Assembly: GCF_023109675.1 (NCBI RefSeq)
Contig: NZ_JALDUR010000002.1
Coordinates: forward strand, 62,001 to 126,000
Reading direction: 5' to 3'
From: Streptococcus parasanguinis
Lineage (GTDB): Bacteria; Bacillota; Bacilli; Lactobacillales; Streptococcaceae
Length of the DNA: 64,000 nt
The notes beneath the pieces are model-generated. The model searched no databases. It was not told the DNA's origin and saw only the letters and a program-made list of their open reading frames with translations. Position 1 is the first letter of the stretch; each line of letters opens with the position of its first letter. A program made the translations under genes and the position numbers. Of the stretch, positions 1 to 9,673 are shown in pieces.

Positions 1-2422
1 GAAATTGCCTCGCTTCAATCCCCAGAAACCAGCTGTTGAGGAACTGAGAGAATTAGCACAAGCGGGTCTTCTTCGAAAGAACTTGACCAGTCCGGTCTAT
101 CAAGAACGTCTGGAGTATGAATTAGACATTATTCACCAAATGGGCTTTGATGATTATTTCTTGATTGTCTGGGACCTTCTTCGTTTCGGACGGAGTCAAG
201 GCTATTATATGGGAATGGGGCGTGGGTCTGCTGTCGGCTCACTGGTAGCCTATGCCTTAGAGATTACCGGGATTGATCCTGTGGAGAAGAACCTCCTATT
301 TGAGCGCTTTTTAAATGTGGAGCGCTACACCATGCCGGATATTGATATTGATATTCCAGATATCTATCGTCCAGAATTTATCCGTTATGTGAGAGACCGT
401 TATGGAAGTTACCATGCGGCACAGATCGTGACCTTTTCAACCTTTGGGGCTAAACAAGCCATTCGAGATGTCTTTAAACGTTTCGGGGTCCCTGAGTATG
501 AATTAACCTCTATTACCAAGCGGATTGGCTTTAGGGATACACTGACGACGGCTTATGAACAGAACCTAGCTTTTCGGCAAGTGATTCATAGTCGAGCAGA
601 ATTTGAACGTGGCTTTGAAATTGCCAAAAGAATTGAAGGTCAACCAAGACAGACCTCTATCCACGCGGCTGGGGTTGTGATGAGTGACCAGGATTTGACA
701 GATCACATTCCTCTCAAGTATGGAGAAGACATGTTTGTCACCCAGTATGATGCCCATGCGGTTGAAGCCAATGGTCTGTTAAAGATGGACTTTTTGGGTC
801 TGCGAAATTTAACCTTTGTTCAGAAAATGAAGGAAGCCGTCTATGAAAAGTACCAAGAAAAGATCGTGATTGAAGCCATTGATTTAGAAGATCCAGAAAC
901 CTTGGCCTTGTTTGCTGCTGGGGATACCAAGGGGATTTTCCAATTTGAACAGGCTGGAGCCATTCGCCTCTTGAGACGAGTGAGACCCAATCATTTCGAA
1001 GAAGTGGTAGCGACCACCTCTCTCAATCGTCCAGGGGCTAGTGATTACATTGATAATTTCGTCAAAAGAAAGCATGGCCAGGAAAAAGTTGACATTCTGG
1101 ATCCAGCTATTGAAGAAATCTTACGGCCCACTTATGGGATTATGCTCTATCAAGAGCAAGTCATGCAGGTTGCCCAACGTTTTGCAGGCTTTAGCCTGGG
1201 AAAAGCCGATATTTTACGTCGGGCTATGGGCAAAAAAAATGCAGCTGAAATGCACAAGATGGAAGACGATTTTGTCTCAGGTGCGCTTAAACTTGGGCAT
1301 ACGGAAGAAAAAGCTAAAGAGGTCTTTGCGATCATGGAAAAATTCGCAGGCTATGGGTTTAACCGTTCCCATGCCTATGCCTATTCTGCCTTGGCCTTTC
1401 AGATGGCCTATTTCAAGGTCCATTATCCAGATGTTTTCTTTGATGTCATGCTCAATTATTCGAGCAGCGATTATTTGACAGATGCTCTCCAGTTTGATTT
1501 TAAAGTCGCACCATTATCCATCAATACCATCCCTTACAGAGATAAGTTCCAGGATCGAAAAATCTACTTGGGAATGAAAAATATCAAGGGACTCCCAAGA
1601 GATTTAGCGTATTGGATCATTGATAATCGTCCCTTTGAAAGTGTCGAAGATTTTATTTTACGACTCCCCAATCAGTATCATAAATTGCCTTTGTTAACAC
1701 CTTTAGTGGAGCTTGGATTGTTTGATATTTTTGAAAAAAATAGGCGCAAGGTGCTTCACAATTTGCCGAATTTGTTTGTCTTTGCCGATGAGCTAGGTAG
1801 TTTATTTGCAGATTCTAACTATTCCTGGACAGAAGCAGAAGACTTTAGCCAGGCTGAAAAATATGAGAAGGAAGAGGCCATTATTGGTGTCGGGCTCAGT
1901 ACTCACCCATTGGTTGCGATTGGGCAAACGAGTCCCTACGAGATCCAACCAATTTCTCAACTCATACAAGGAGAGCAGGTACGCATTCTCATTGAGGTAC
2001 AAAGCATTCGAACCATTCGAACCAAGTCAGGTGATCTCATGGCTTTCTTACAAGTCAGTGATACCAAGAAAAAATTGGATGTGACCCTTTTCCCTGAAAC
2101 CTACAATCGATTTTCCTCCTTGATAAAAGAAGGTGGCTTTTATTACTTGACAGGGAAAATACAAGAGCGTGATGGGCGCTTGCAGATGATTCTAGCAGAG
2201 GCACAACTGGCAACCAATGAAAAGTTCTGGATCCAGTTGCTCGATCATCGTCAGGATAAAACGATTCTTTCTATCTTGAAAAAATATCCGGGCCCATATC
2301 CTGTGATATTACGCTATGAAGACGAGAAAAAAACTCTTCAATTGAAGGGCTATACAGTCCAGAAAAACAAAGAATTGGAAGATGAACTAAAGAATCTCGT
2401 TATGAAAACGATTTATCGGTAA
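1..2422 (+). CDS. dnaE: DNA polymerase III alpha subunit DnaE, 5' end missing
   Basis: Replicative polymerase subunit of the DnaE family. The reading frame is open from the left edge, so the N-terminal PHP domain (about 230 residues by comparison with the usual length near 1035) lies outside the window. Seen here: the polymerase active site PDIDIDIPD with paired aspartates near base 350, a third-Asp region KMDFLGLRN near 785, the fingers and tandem-HhH region, and an OB-fold (VRILIEVQSI onward, base 1975). The first complete codon is at base 2; TTG at base 5 is internal, not the start. It is followed 84 bases later by pfkA, the order known in other streptococci. Identity is near certain. Confidence 0.96.
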   Translation, partial: KLPRFNPQKPAVEELRELAQAGLLRKNLTSPVYQERLEYELDIIHQMGFDDYFLIVWDLLRFGRSQGYYMGMGRGSAVGSLVAYALEITGIDPVEKNLLFERFLNVERYTMPDIDIDIPDIYRPEFIRYVRDRYGSYHAAQIVTFSTFGAKQAIRDVFKRFGVPEYELTSITKRIGFRDTLTTAYEQNLAFRQVIHSRAEFERGFEIAKRIEGQPRQTSIHAAGVVMSDQDLTDHIPLKYGEDMFVTQYDAHAVEANGLLKMDFLGLRNLTFVQKMKEAVYEKYQEKIVIEAIDLEDPETLALFAAGDTKGIFQFEQAGAIRLLRRVRPNHFEEVVATTSLNRPGASDYIDNFVKRKHGQEKVDILDPAIEEILRPTYGIMLYQEQVMQVAQRFAGFSLGKADILRRAMGKKNAAEMHKMEDDFVSGALKLGHTEEKAKEVFAIMEKFAGYGFNRSHAYAYSALAFQMAYFKVHYPDVFFDVMLNYSSSDYLTDALQFDFKVAPLSINTIPYRDKFQDRKIYLGMKNIKGLPRDLAYWIIDNRPFESVEDFILRLPNQYHKLPLLTPLVELGLFDIFEKNRRKVLHNLPNLFVFADELGSLFADSNYSWTEAEDFSQAEKYEKEEAIIGVGLSTHPLVAIGQTSPYEIQPISQLIQGEQVRILIEVQSIRTIRTKSGDLMAFLQVSDTKKKLDVTLFPETYNRFSSLIKEGGFYYLTGKIQERDGRLQMILAEAQLATNEKFWIQLLDHRQDKTILSILKKYPGPYPVILRYEDEKKTLQLKGYTVQKNKELEDELKNLVMKTIYR
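2402..2415 (+). promoter_or_regulatory. Possible CcpA cre-like site upstream of pfkA
   Basis: TGAAAACGATTTAT matches the cre consensus TGWAANCGNTNWCA except in the last two positions. It lies in the last codons of dnaE, about 55 bases upstream of the pfkA -10 box, a position compatible with activation. The pfk-pyk operon of Lactococcus is CcpA-activated, which makes it plausible but not shown. Confidence 0.3.
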
Positions 2423-2449
2423 AAACTGCGAAAAATACGAGAATTTTAG

Positions 2450-3520
<1,071 letters not shown>

Positions 3521-3589
3521 TTTTATTTCATTAATTCGTTAACCTTGTCTTAAAAAGACAGATATATTAAAAAAGGAGTCATATATATC

Positions 3590-5095
3590 ATGAACAAACG
3601 TGTAAAAATCGTTGCAACTTTAGGTCCTGCGGTAGAAATCCGTGGCGGTAAAAAATTCGGTGAAGATGGATACTGGGCTGAAAAACTTGACGTTGAAGCT
3701 TCAGCACAAAACATTGCTAAATTGATCGAAGCTGGCGCTAATACTTTCCGTTTCAACTTCTCACACGGTGACCACCAAGAACAAGGTGAACGTATGGCGA
3801 CTGTTAAACGTGCAGAAGAAATCGCTGGTAAAAAAGTTGGTTACCTTCTTGATACAAAAGGTCCTGAAATCCGTACTGAATTGTTCGAAGGCGAAGCTAA
3901 AGAATATTCATACAAGACTGGTGAACGTATCCGCGTTGCTACAAAACAAGGTATCAAATCAACTCGTGAAGTGATTGCTTTGAACGTTGCTGGTGCGCTT
4001 GATATCTTTGATGATGTTGAAGTTGGACACCAAGTATTGGTTGATGATGGTAAATTGGGTCTTCGCGTTGTAGAAAAAGACGCTGCAAAACGTGAATTCG
4101 TTGTTGAAGTTGAAAACGATGGTATCATCGCTAAACAAAAAGGTGTAAACATCCCTAATACGAAGATTCCTTTCCCAGCACTTGCTGAACGTGATAACGA
4201 CGATATCCGCTTCGGTTTGGAACAAGGTATCAACTTTATTGCGATCTCATTTGTACGTACTGCAAAAGATGTTCAAGAAGTTCGTGCTATCTGTGAAGAA
4301 ACTGGTAACAGCCACGTTCAATTGTTTGCGAAAATCGAAAACCAACAAGGTATCGAAAACTTGGATGAAATCATCGAAGTTACTGACGGTATCATGATCG
4401 CTCGTGGTGACATGGGTATCGAAGTACCATTCGAAATGGTTCCAGTCTACCAAAAAATGATTACTTCTAAAGTAAATGCTGCTGGTAAAGTTGTTATCAC
4501 TGCAACAAACATGCTTGAAACAATGACTGAAAAACCACGTGCAACTCGTTCAGAAGTATCTGACGTCTTCAACGCGGTTATCGATGGTACTGATGCTACA
4601 ATGCTTTCAGGTGAATCTGCAAACGGTAAATACCCACTTGAATCTGTAGCTACAATGGCGAAAATCGACATGAATGCTCAAACACTTTTGAAAGAATATG
4701 GTCGTTTGAACCCAGCTACATTCGAACGTAACTCTAAGACAGAAGTTATGGCTTCAGCTGTTAAAGATGCTACAAACTCAATGGATATCAAATTGGTTGT
4801 AACATTGACTAAGACAGGTCACACTGCACGTTTGATCTCTAAATACCGTCCAGATGCTGATATCTTGGCATTGACATTTGATGAATTGACTGAACGTGGA
4901 TTGATGTTGAACTGGGGTGTTATCCCAATGTTGACAGATGCTCCTTCATCAACTGACGATATGTTCGAAATTGCTGAACGTAAAGCAGTTGAAGCTGGTC
5001 TTGTTAAATCTGGTGATGATATCGTTATCGTTGCTGGTGTACCAGTTGGAGAAGCTGTTCGTACAAACACAATGCGTATCCGTACAGTACGTTAA
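3590..5095 (+). CDS. pyk: Pyruvate kinase
   Basis: Transfers phosphate from phosphoenolpyruvate to ADP, the last ATP-yielding glycolytic step. The 501-residue product has the N-terminal VKIVATLGP strand, the NFSHGD substrate-site motif, the catalytic-lysine segment FAKIEN, the MIARGDMG metal-binding region, and the ATRSEVSD motif. AAAAAGGAG precedes the ATG. It is co-oriented with pfkA; a small hairpin without a U-run (3547-3561) sits between them, so co-transcription is likely. Codon use is that of a highly expressed gene (AAA, GAA, CGT, GGT dominant). Confidence 0.98.
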   Translation: MNKRVKIVATLGPAVEIRGGKKFGEDGYWAEKLDVEASAQNIAKLIEAGANTFRFNFSHGDHQEQGERMATVKRAEEIAGKKVGYLLDTKGPEIRTELFEGEAKEYSYKTGERIRVATKQGIKSTREVIALNVAGALDIFDDVEVGHQVLVDDGKLGLRVVEKDAAKREFVVEVENDGIIAKQKGVNIPNTKIPFPALAERDNDDIRFGLEQGINFIAISFVRTAKDVQEVRAICEETGNSHVQLFAKIENQQGIENLDEIIEVTDGIMIARGDMGIEVPFEMVPVYQKMITSKVNAAGKVVITATNMLETMTEKPRATRSEVSDVFNAVIDGTDATMLSGESANGKYPLESVATMAKIDMNAQTLLKEYGRLNPATFERNSKTEVMASAVKDATNSMDIKLVVTLTKTGHTARLISKYRPDADILALTFDELTERGLMLNWGVIPMLTDAPSSTDDMFEIAERKAVEAGLVKSGDDIVIVAGVPVGEAVRTNTMRIRTVR

Positions 5096-5115
5096 TAGAC
5101 AATTCTATCTTAAAG

Positions 5116-5156
5116 CCTTGCTGGTTGGTCTGAAAGGACTGACCGCGAGGTTTTTC
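5116..5156 (+). terminator. Terminator after pyk
   Basis: Imperfect stem of about 14 pairs with G-U wobbles and one bulge (CCTTGC...GCGAGG ends), GAAA-type loop, then TTTTTC. It lies 20 bases after the pyk stop and ends the glycolytic unit. Confidence 0.7.
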
Positions 5157-5221
5157 TTGTTTAGAGCGCTAACAAGAATTCTCACTAATGCTTACTTTCT
5201 CTTTTTTAAAGATCAAAAAAA

Positions 5222-5230
5222 TGGTATAAT
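5222..5230 (+). promoter_or_regulatory. Extended -10 promoter of the signal-peptidase-like gene
   Basis: TGGTATAAT ending 24 bases before the ATG; the Shine-Dalgarno GGAAGGGAG lies between. This gives the gene its own transcript downstream of the pyk terminator. Confidence 0.7.
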
Positions 5231-5254
5231 AAACAAAAAGGAAGGGAGACATAC

Positions 5255-5815
5255 ATGCCAAGGAGAGATTTAATTAGAAATGTCATCATTGTCGGTGTTC
5301 TGGTTTTAGCACTGATTTTGCTTCGTATCTTTGTATTTCATCCATTTAGTATCAATGATAAGATGGCCAATGCTTCTGTGAAAAATGGAGATCTTGTGGT
5401 AGCGACTAGAAATGCTCAGGTAGATCGCAGTGATTTGGTCTTATACAAGGTCGGTGGAAAAGAATACCTTGGACGTGTTATTGCCAAAGAAAACGATGAA
5501 GTCAGCTACGTAGATGACGTCCTCTATTTGAATGGACAGGCAACACCAGAACCTTACCTGAATAAAATGCTGAACAAACATCTAGCTGCTCCAACGAGTA
5601 ATGGGTATTATACTGATGATTTCTTTTTATCAGAGTTAAAAGGGACCAAGGCTGGTCGTGTACCATCCGATACCTTTCTAGTCTTAAATGATAACCGTGG
5701 GGATACAGAAGATAGTCGTGAGTTTGGTTATATCCATAAAAATCAGATCGAAGGAGTCGTGAATCTACGTCTCTACCCTCTCAATAAATTTGGATTTATA
5801 AAAGTAGAAGAATAG
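5255..5815 (+). CDS. lepB: Signal peptidase I family protein lacking the Ser/Lys catalytic dyad
   Basis: Member of the signal peptidase I fold: short cytoplasmic N-terminus, one membrane segment (about residues 9-28), then the extracytoplasmic catalytic-type domain ending with an NDNRGDTEDSREFG box that matches the family DSR motif. Normal enzymes have SMxPTLxxGD; here the aligned stretch is MANASVKNGD, placing Met37 (or Lys36) at the catalytic Ser. In the second box, YLGRVIA replaces YxKRVIG, so Gly73 stands where the catalytic Lys should be. The fold is retained but proteolysis is unlikely. Pilus-linked SipA proteins of Streptococcus show a comparable loss and act as assembly chaperones. 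Symbol given by family only; 186 residues, directly after pyk. Confidence 0.8.
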   Translation: MPRRDLIRNVIIVGVLVLALILLRIFVFHPFSINDKMANASVKNGDLVVATRNAQVDRSDLVLYKVGGKEYLGRVIAKENDEVSYVDDVLYLNGQATPEPYLNKMLNKHLAAPTSNGYYTDDFFLSELKGTKAGRVPSDTFLVLNDNRGDTEDSREFGYIHKNQIEGVVNLRLYPLNKFGFIKVEE

Positions 5816-5834
5816 CCGAAAGGCTATTTTTTTT
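5811..5834 (+). terminator. Terminator overlapping the lepB-like stop codon
   Basis: Perfect 7-bp stem AATAGCC-GAAA-GGCTATT followed by a run of T. The TAG stop codon (5813-5815) lies inside the left arm. Confidence 0.85.
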
Positions 5835-5915
5835 ATAAATATCAAAATGAACTAGTTATTTTTTTCATTTTTGTGGTAAGATGTTCATTAAATAATTTTT
5901 TAGGAGGAGAATGCT

Positions 5916-6557
5916 ATGCAGTATGCTTTGGAAATTTTACCAAGTTTGTTAAAGGGAGCAAGCCTCACCTTGCAAGTGTTTGCTTTCGTATTGATTTTAT
6001 CGATTCCACTTGGAATCGTTGTTGCCTTTTTGCTTCAATTGCGCTCAAAGATCCTGCATGGACTCCTAACGATTTATATCTGGATCATGCGAGGGACCCC
6101 TCTATTGCTCCAGTTGATCTTTATTTATTATGTCCTTCCAAGTATTGGGATTCGGATTGACCGCTTGCCTGCGGCTATTATGGCCTTCACCCTTAATTAT
6201 GCAGCCTATTTTGCGGAAATCTTTCGTGGAGGAATTGTCGCCATTCCGACAGGTCAGTATGAGGCGGCTAAGGTCTTAAAACTGAGTTCATGGCAAACGA
6301 TTCGCTACATTATTTTGCCTCAGGTGGTGAAGATCGTTCTTCCAAGTGTATTCAATGAAGTCATGTCCTTGATCAAAGACACTTCCTTGGTCTATGCTCT
6401 GGGAATCAGTGATTTGATCCTCGCAAGTCGGACGGCAGCCAATCGTGATGCCAGTCTAGCACCCATGTTTTTAGCGGGAGCTATTTATTTAATCCTCATT
6501 GGGATCGTGACCATCATTGCCAAGCGGGTTGAAAAGAACTTTTCATATTATAAATAG
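5916..6557 (+). CDS. Polar amino acid ABC transporter permease
   Basis: Membrane subunit of a HisM/GlnP-type uptake system. The 213 residues show an N-terminal segment LLKGASLTLQVF typical of this family, about five membrane helices, and the EAA coupling loop around EAAKVLKLSSWQTIRYIILPQ. AGGAGG at 5903-5908 places the ATG at 5916 seven bases downstream; an out-of-frame ATG at 5911 is not used. It starts a compact permease-ATPase-binding protein operon (spacings 12 and 9 bases). The exact amino acid cannot be read from sequence. Confidence 0.9.
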   Translation: MQYALEILPSLLKGASLTLQVFAFVLILSIPLGIVVAFLLQLRSKILHGLLTIYIWIMRGTPLLLQLIFIYYVLPSIGIRIDRLPAAIMAFTLNYAAYFAEIFRGGIVAIPTGQYEAAKVLKLSSWQTIRYIILPQVVKIVLPSVFNEVMSLIKDTSLVYALGISDLILASRTAANRDASLAPMFLAGAIYLILIGIVTIIAKRVEKNFSYYK

Positions 6558-6569
6558 GAGGAGAAGCAT

Positions 6570-7199
6570 ATGTTAGAATTAAAACAAATTTCGAAACGTT
6601 TTGGGGATAAGCAGATCTTATCAGATTTCAATCTTCTCGTTCCTGAAAAACAAATCGTTGCCATTGTTGGACCTTCTGGAGGAGGAAAGACCACCTTGCT
6701 TCGTATGCTAGCTGGTCTTGAAACGATCGACTCTGGTCAGATCATCTACAATGGTGAAAACTTGCCTCTGGATGCCTTAGAAAAACGAAATCTTCTCGGA
6801 TTTGTCTTCCAGGACTTTCAATTATTTCCACACTTATCGGTCATGGAAAACCTCATTTTGTCCCCCATCAAGACCATGAATATGAGTAAGGAAGATGCTA
6901 GTAAAAAAGCCATGAGTTTACTGGAGCGCTTGGGGCTCGAACATCATGCGGATGCTTATCCCTTCTCCCTATCGGGTGGTCAGAAGCAACGGGTGGCATT
7001 GGCACGTGCCATGATGATCGATCCGGAAATTATTGGCTATGATGAGCCGACTTCGGCCTTGGATCCAGAATTGCGATTAGAAGTTGAGAAGTTAATCTTG
7101 CAAAATCGTGAACTGGGGATGACCCAGATCGTTGTTACCCATGATATTCCATTTGCAGAAGCGATTGCGGATGTTCTTCTCAAGGTTGAGCCTAAATAG
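6570..7199 (+). CDS. Amino acid ABC transporter ATP-binding protein
   Basis: Cytoplasmic ATPase of the transporter encoded with the flanking genes. The 209 residues contain Walker A GPSGGGKTT, the Q-loop FVFQDFQLFPHL, signature LSGGQKQR, Walker [15 protein letters not shown] and the switch VTHD. Walker B reads IIGYDEP rather than the usual ILLFDEP, which keeps the acidic pair. AGGAGGAG precedes the ATG. At 209 residues it is slightly shorter than the usual 240-250 because it ends soon after the H-loop. Confidence 0.93.
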   Translation: MLELKQISKRFGDKQILSDFNLLVPEKQIVAIVGPSGGGKTTLLRMLAGLETIDSGQIIYNGENLPLDALEKRNLLGFVFQDFQLFPHLSVMENLILSPIKTMNMSKEDASKKAMSLLERLGLEHHADAYPFSLSGGQKQRVALARAMMIDPEIIGYDEPTSALDPELRLEVEKLILQNRELGMTQIVVTHDIPFAEAIADVLLKVEPK

Positions 7200-7208
7200 G
7201 AGGAGAGG

Positions 7209-8036
7209 ATGAAACGAGTAATACCATGGTTGCTAGGTGTCCTTAGTCTTGTCTTTCTGACAGCCTGCGGGCAGACAGTGAGTGATCCTAAAGTGGACAA
7301 TTGGCAAAAATACCAAAAAGAGCAGTCCATCACGATTGGTTTTGATAATACTTTCGTTCCTATGGGCTTTGAACAAAAAGATGGAACCTATGCGGGTTTT
7401 GATATTGATTTGGCCAATCAAGTCTTTGAATCTTATGGGATTCATGTGAACTGGCAACCCATTGATTGGGACATGAAAGAGACGGAACTAAAAAATGGGA
7501 CTATTGATGCCATCTGGAATGGCTATTCGGCTACAGATGAACGTCGGGAAAGTGTTGCTTTTACAAAGCCCTATATGAAAAACGAGCAAGTCTTGGTTAC
7601 AAAGAAAGCATCTGGGATCCAATCAGTCGATGGGATGAAAGAGAAACGATTAGGTGCCCAGACCGGATCGTCTGGCTATATGGATTTTGAAGCCAATCCT
7701 AAAATCTTGAAAAATAAGGTCAAAAATCAAAAGGCTACCCAATACCAGAGTTTTAATGAGGCACTGATCGATCTCCAGAACGATCGGATCGATGGTCTTT
7801 TAATCGACCGTGTCTATGCCAACTATTATTTACAAACAGAAGGAATTTTAAAAGACTACAATGTCTTTCCTGTCGGTTTTGAGACAGAATCCTTTGCAGT
7901 AGGGGTACGCAAGGCAGATAAAACTTTGAAGAAAAAAATTGATGAAGCCTTTGTAATACTCTATCAAAAAGGCCAGTTCCAAAAGATCTCTAAGAAGTGG
8001 TTCGGAACTGATGTAGCAACAGACGATATCAAGTAA
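7209..8036 (+). CDS. Amino acid ABC transporter substrate-binding lipoprotein
   Basis: Extracellular receptor of the same transporter, anchored as a lipoprotein: signal peptide MKRVIPWLLGVLSLVFL ends in the lipobox LTAC with Cys20. The mature part is a family-3 periplasmic-binding domain: ITIGFDNTFVPMGF, then YAGFDIDLANQVF and WDMKETELKNGTIDAIWNG, the region that contacts the ligand amino and carboxyl groups. It is the third gene of the operon, nine bases after the ATPase. Placement of the receptor last rather than first is common for this family in streptococci. Substrate is unassigned. Confidence 0.92.
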   Translation: MKRVIPWLLGVLSLVFLTACGQTVSDPKVDNWQKYQKEQSITIGFDNTFVPMGFEQKDGTYAGFDIDLANQVFESYGIHVNWQPIDWDMKETELKNGTIDAIWNGYSATDERRESVAFTKPYMKNEQVLVTKKASGIQSVDGMKEKRLGAQTGSSGYMDFEANPKILKNKVKNQKATQYQSFNEALIDLQNDRIDGLLIDRVYANYYLQTEGILKDYNVFPVGFETESFAVGVRKADKTLKKKIDEAFVILYQKGQFQKISKKWFGTDVATDDIK

Positions 8037-8066
8037 AAAAGCTAGAAAATACTTCCTAGCTTTAGA
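8037..8066 (+). terminator. Terminator after the amino acid ABC operon
   Basis: Hairpin AAAGCTAG...CTAGCTTT starting at the stop codon of the binding protein; the T-run is short. A related hairpin with the same CTAG core lies at 8307-8330. Confidence 0.6.
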
Positions 8067-8085
8067 TAAAAGACAAAGTTATCTT

Positions 8086-8224
8086 AAAAACTTTCCTTAG
8101 GTGAGTACGGACGTCAGCGAACTTCTACGAAGTTCCATGACTTAGTTTTGAACCTAAGGTTTCAAAACTCCCGAGTGCTAGAAACATTACTGTTTCTAGC
8201 ACTTTTCTCACAGCGGAAAGTTTT
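8086..8224. repeat. Multi-hairpin intergenic element
   Basis: A 139-base palindromic block without an ORF. The outer arms AAAAACTTTCC (8086-8096) and GGAAAGTTTT (8215-8224), plus GTGAG/CTCAC inside them, enclose three hairpins: GAACTTC-TAC-GAAGTTC (8119-8135), AGTTTTGAACC...GGTTTCAAAACT (8144-8169), and GTGCTAGAAAC...GTTTCTAGCAC (8175-8202), the last followed by TTTT. It lies between convergent genes. No second copy was noticed in this window. It could be a small mobile repeat, a structured RNA, or a compound terminator. Confidence 0.6.
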
Positions 8225-8306
8225 GGTATACTTTTGATTCATTTTAAAAATTAGAAAATTTTTAGAGAATCAATTAACTTTTTTTATAAGATTTGGATAC
8301 TCTCTC

Positions 8307-8334
8307 AAGCTAGGAAATGATTCCTAGCTTTTTA
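8307..8334. terminator. Hairpin at the 3' end of mntE
   Basis: Perfect stem AAGCTAGGAA-ATGA-TTCCTAGCTT. The T-run follows on the plus strand, so it is a better terminator for plus-strand transcription than for mntE itself. Confidence 0.5.
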
Positions 8335-9522
8335 GTCGGTTTTATTAGTGATTTGATGGAAAATCTTTTGCCAAGTTTCGTGGCGACGCCAGAGACTGGT
8401 ATGGATTTGACCGTCTAGTTCATAGCGTATGAGTTTGGTTTTTTGGCTGATGGACTCCAGTTCAAAGTTTTGGAATTGAACTTGGTCGCTTGCGAGAGCC
8501 TCTATTAATTCTGCCTTGTTGTGTTCGTGACCGGTATCGTCAATCAAGGTATAATTATCCGCTAGCAATGTATCAAACTCTTGCTTAGCATAGAGGCGTT
8601 TTTCGTAGGTCAAGAGTTTCTTTTCAACGTTTTCGATCAGCTCATCTTCAGGAATTGAGCTAGGTTCCACATGGACGTCAATGTCAAAGACTCCAAATTC
8701 TTCTTTCAGGAGATTCTCGACTTCTTCTGTGATCGCATGACTTTCATAGACGGAAAGGTCGGGATTCATCTCCAAGACAACGTCCAGATAGATATTGCTT
8801 CCGTAGGTCCGCCCGCGTTGGTATTTCACACGCGCAATCTTAGGGAGTTTTAAAATAGCTTTTTCGTAATCTTCGAGGAGACTATCGTCAAAGCCGTCTG
8901 AAAGACTAAAGGAAGATTCCATAAAAATATCGTAGGCTGTTTTGAGGATAAAGAAGGTGATGATGATGGCTGCGATCTTATCAACAATTGGATAGTTAAA
9001 AGCACTAGCAGCGATCGCGATCGACGTCCCAAGAGATGTGACGACGTCTGAAAGATTGTCTTTTGCGGCCGCTTTTAAGGCTTTTGATTTAGCTCGTTTT
9101 GCTAAGCGAAGATTGTAGAAATAAACGCCTAGCATGACAAGGGCTGAAACCACTCCGACACCAACACCGAGTGGATCAATGCTAACGGTTTCATTGCTGA
9201 AGATCTTTTGGAGGGTATCGCGTAAGACATCAAAACCGACATAAAACATAATGATGGAGGTGACTAGACTAGCTAGATCCTCAATTTTCCAGTGACCAAA
9301 CTTGTGATCACGGTCAGCTGGTTGGCGAGCGAGACGAATCCCGATGAGCAGGGCAGCATTGCTGATGATATCAGATAAGTTGTTAAATCCATCGGCTACC
9401 AAACTGGATGAATGAAGTAGATGGCCGGTAGCCAATTTTACTGAAGAGAGCAATAAATAGGCTAGAATACTAATGATAGCGCCACGTTCGGCCAGTTTTA
9501 AGTTACTGTATGGTTTATCCAA
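8332..9522 (-). CDS. mntE: Manganese efflux protein, cation diffusion facilitator family
   Basis: Proton-coupled divalent metal exporter; the streptococcal family member MntE exports Mn2+. The 396 residues begin with an N-terminal transmembrane domain containing the metal-site helix SSLVADGFNNLSDI and its partner HKFGHWKIEDLASL, then AAAKDNLSDVVTSLG, and end with the cytoplasmic dimerisation domain (RTYGSNIYLDVVLEM) and an extra C-terminal extension of about 100 residues, as in pneumococcal MntE. The start is TTG at 9522, supported by TAGGAGG just upstream. It is divergent from pcrA; its own TATAAT on the minus strand is at 9570-9575. Confidence 0.88.
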   Translation of the reverse strand: MDKPYSNLKLAERGAIISILAYLLLSSVKLATGHLLHSSSLVADGFNNLSDIISNAALLIGIRLARQPADRDHKFGHWKIEDLASLVTSIIMFYVGFDVLRDTLQKIFSNETVSIDPLGVGVGVVSALVMLGVYFYNLRLAKRAKSKALKAAAKDNLSDVVTSLGTSIAIAASAFNYPIVDKIAAIIITFFILKTAYDIFMESSFSLSDGFDDSLLEDYEKAILKLPKIARVKYQRGRTYGSNIYLDVVLEMNPDLSVYESHAITEEVENLLKEEFGVFDIDVHVEPSSIPEDELIENVEKKLLTYEKRLYAKQEFDTLLADNYTLIDDTGHEHNKAELIEALASDQVQFQNFELESISQKTKLIRYELDGQIHTSLWRRHETWQKIFHQITNKTD

Positions 9523-9569
9523 AATATCCTCCTAGACCTCGGATGAAATCCTGTTTTCTTTAAGCTACT

Positions 9570-9575
9570 ATTATA
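9570..9575 (-). promoter_or_regulatory. mntE -10 box
   Basis: TATAAT on the minus strand, about 48 bases before the TTG start of mntE. No manganese-responsive operator could be recognised around it. Confidence 0.5.
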
Positions 9576-9635
9576 TCGTTTTTGGAAGGGAAATTCAAAT
9601 GAGTCCTTTTTTAAAAGAAGCTAGACCGGTTTTTG

Positions 9636-9644
9636 TGGTATAAT
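9636..9644 (+). promoter_or_regulatory. pcrA extended -10 promoter
   Basis: TGGTATAAT, 30 bases upstream of the preferred pcrA start. Confidence 0.75.
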
Positions 9645-9673
9645 AGAACGATTGAATGAATGAGGAGTATGAG

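Noticed and set aside
4247-4453. Long antisense ORFs across pyk and pfkA
   Set aside because: They result from strong codon bias of highly expressed genes; they have no Shine-Dalgarno and no family resemblance.
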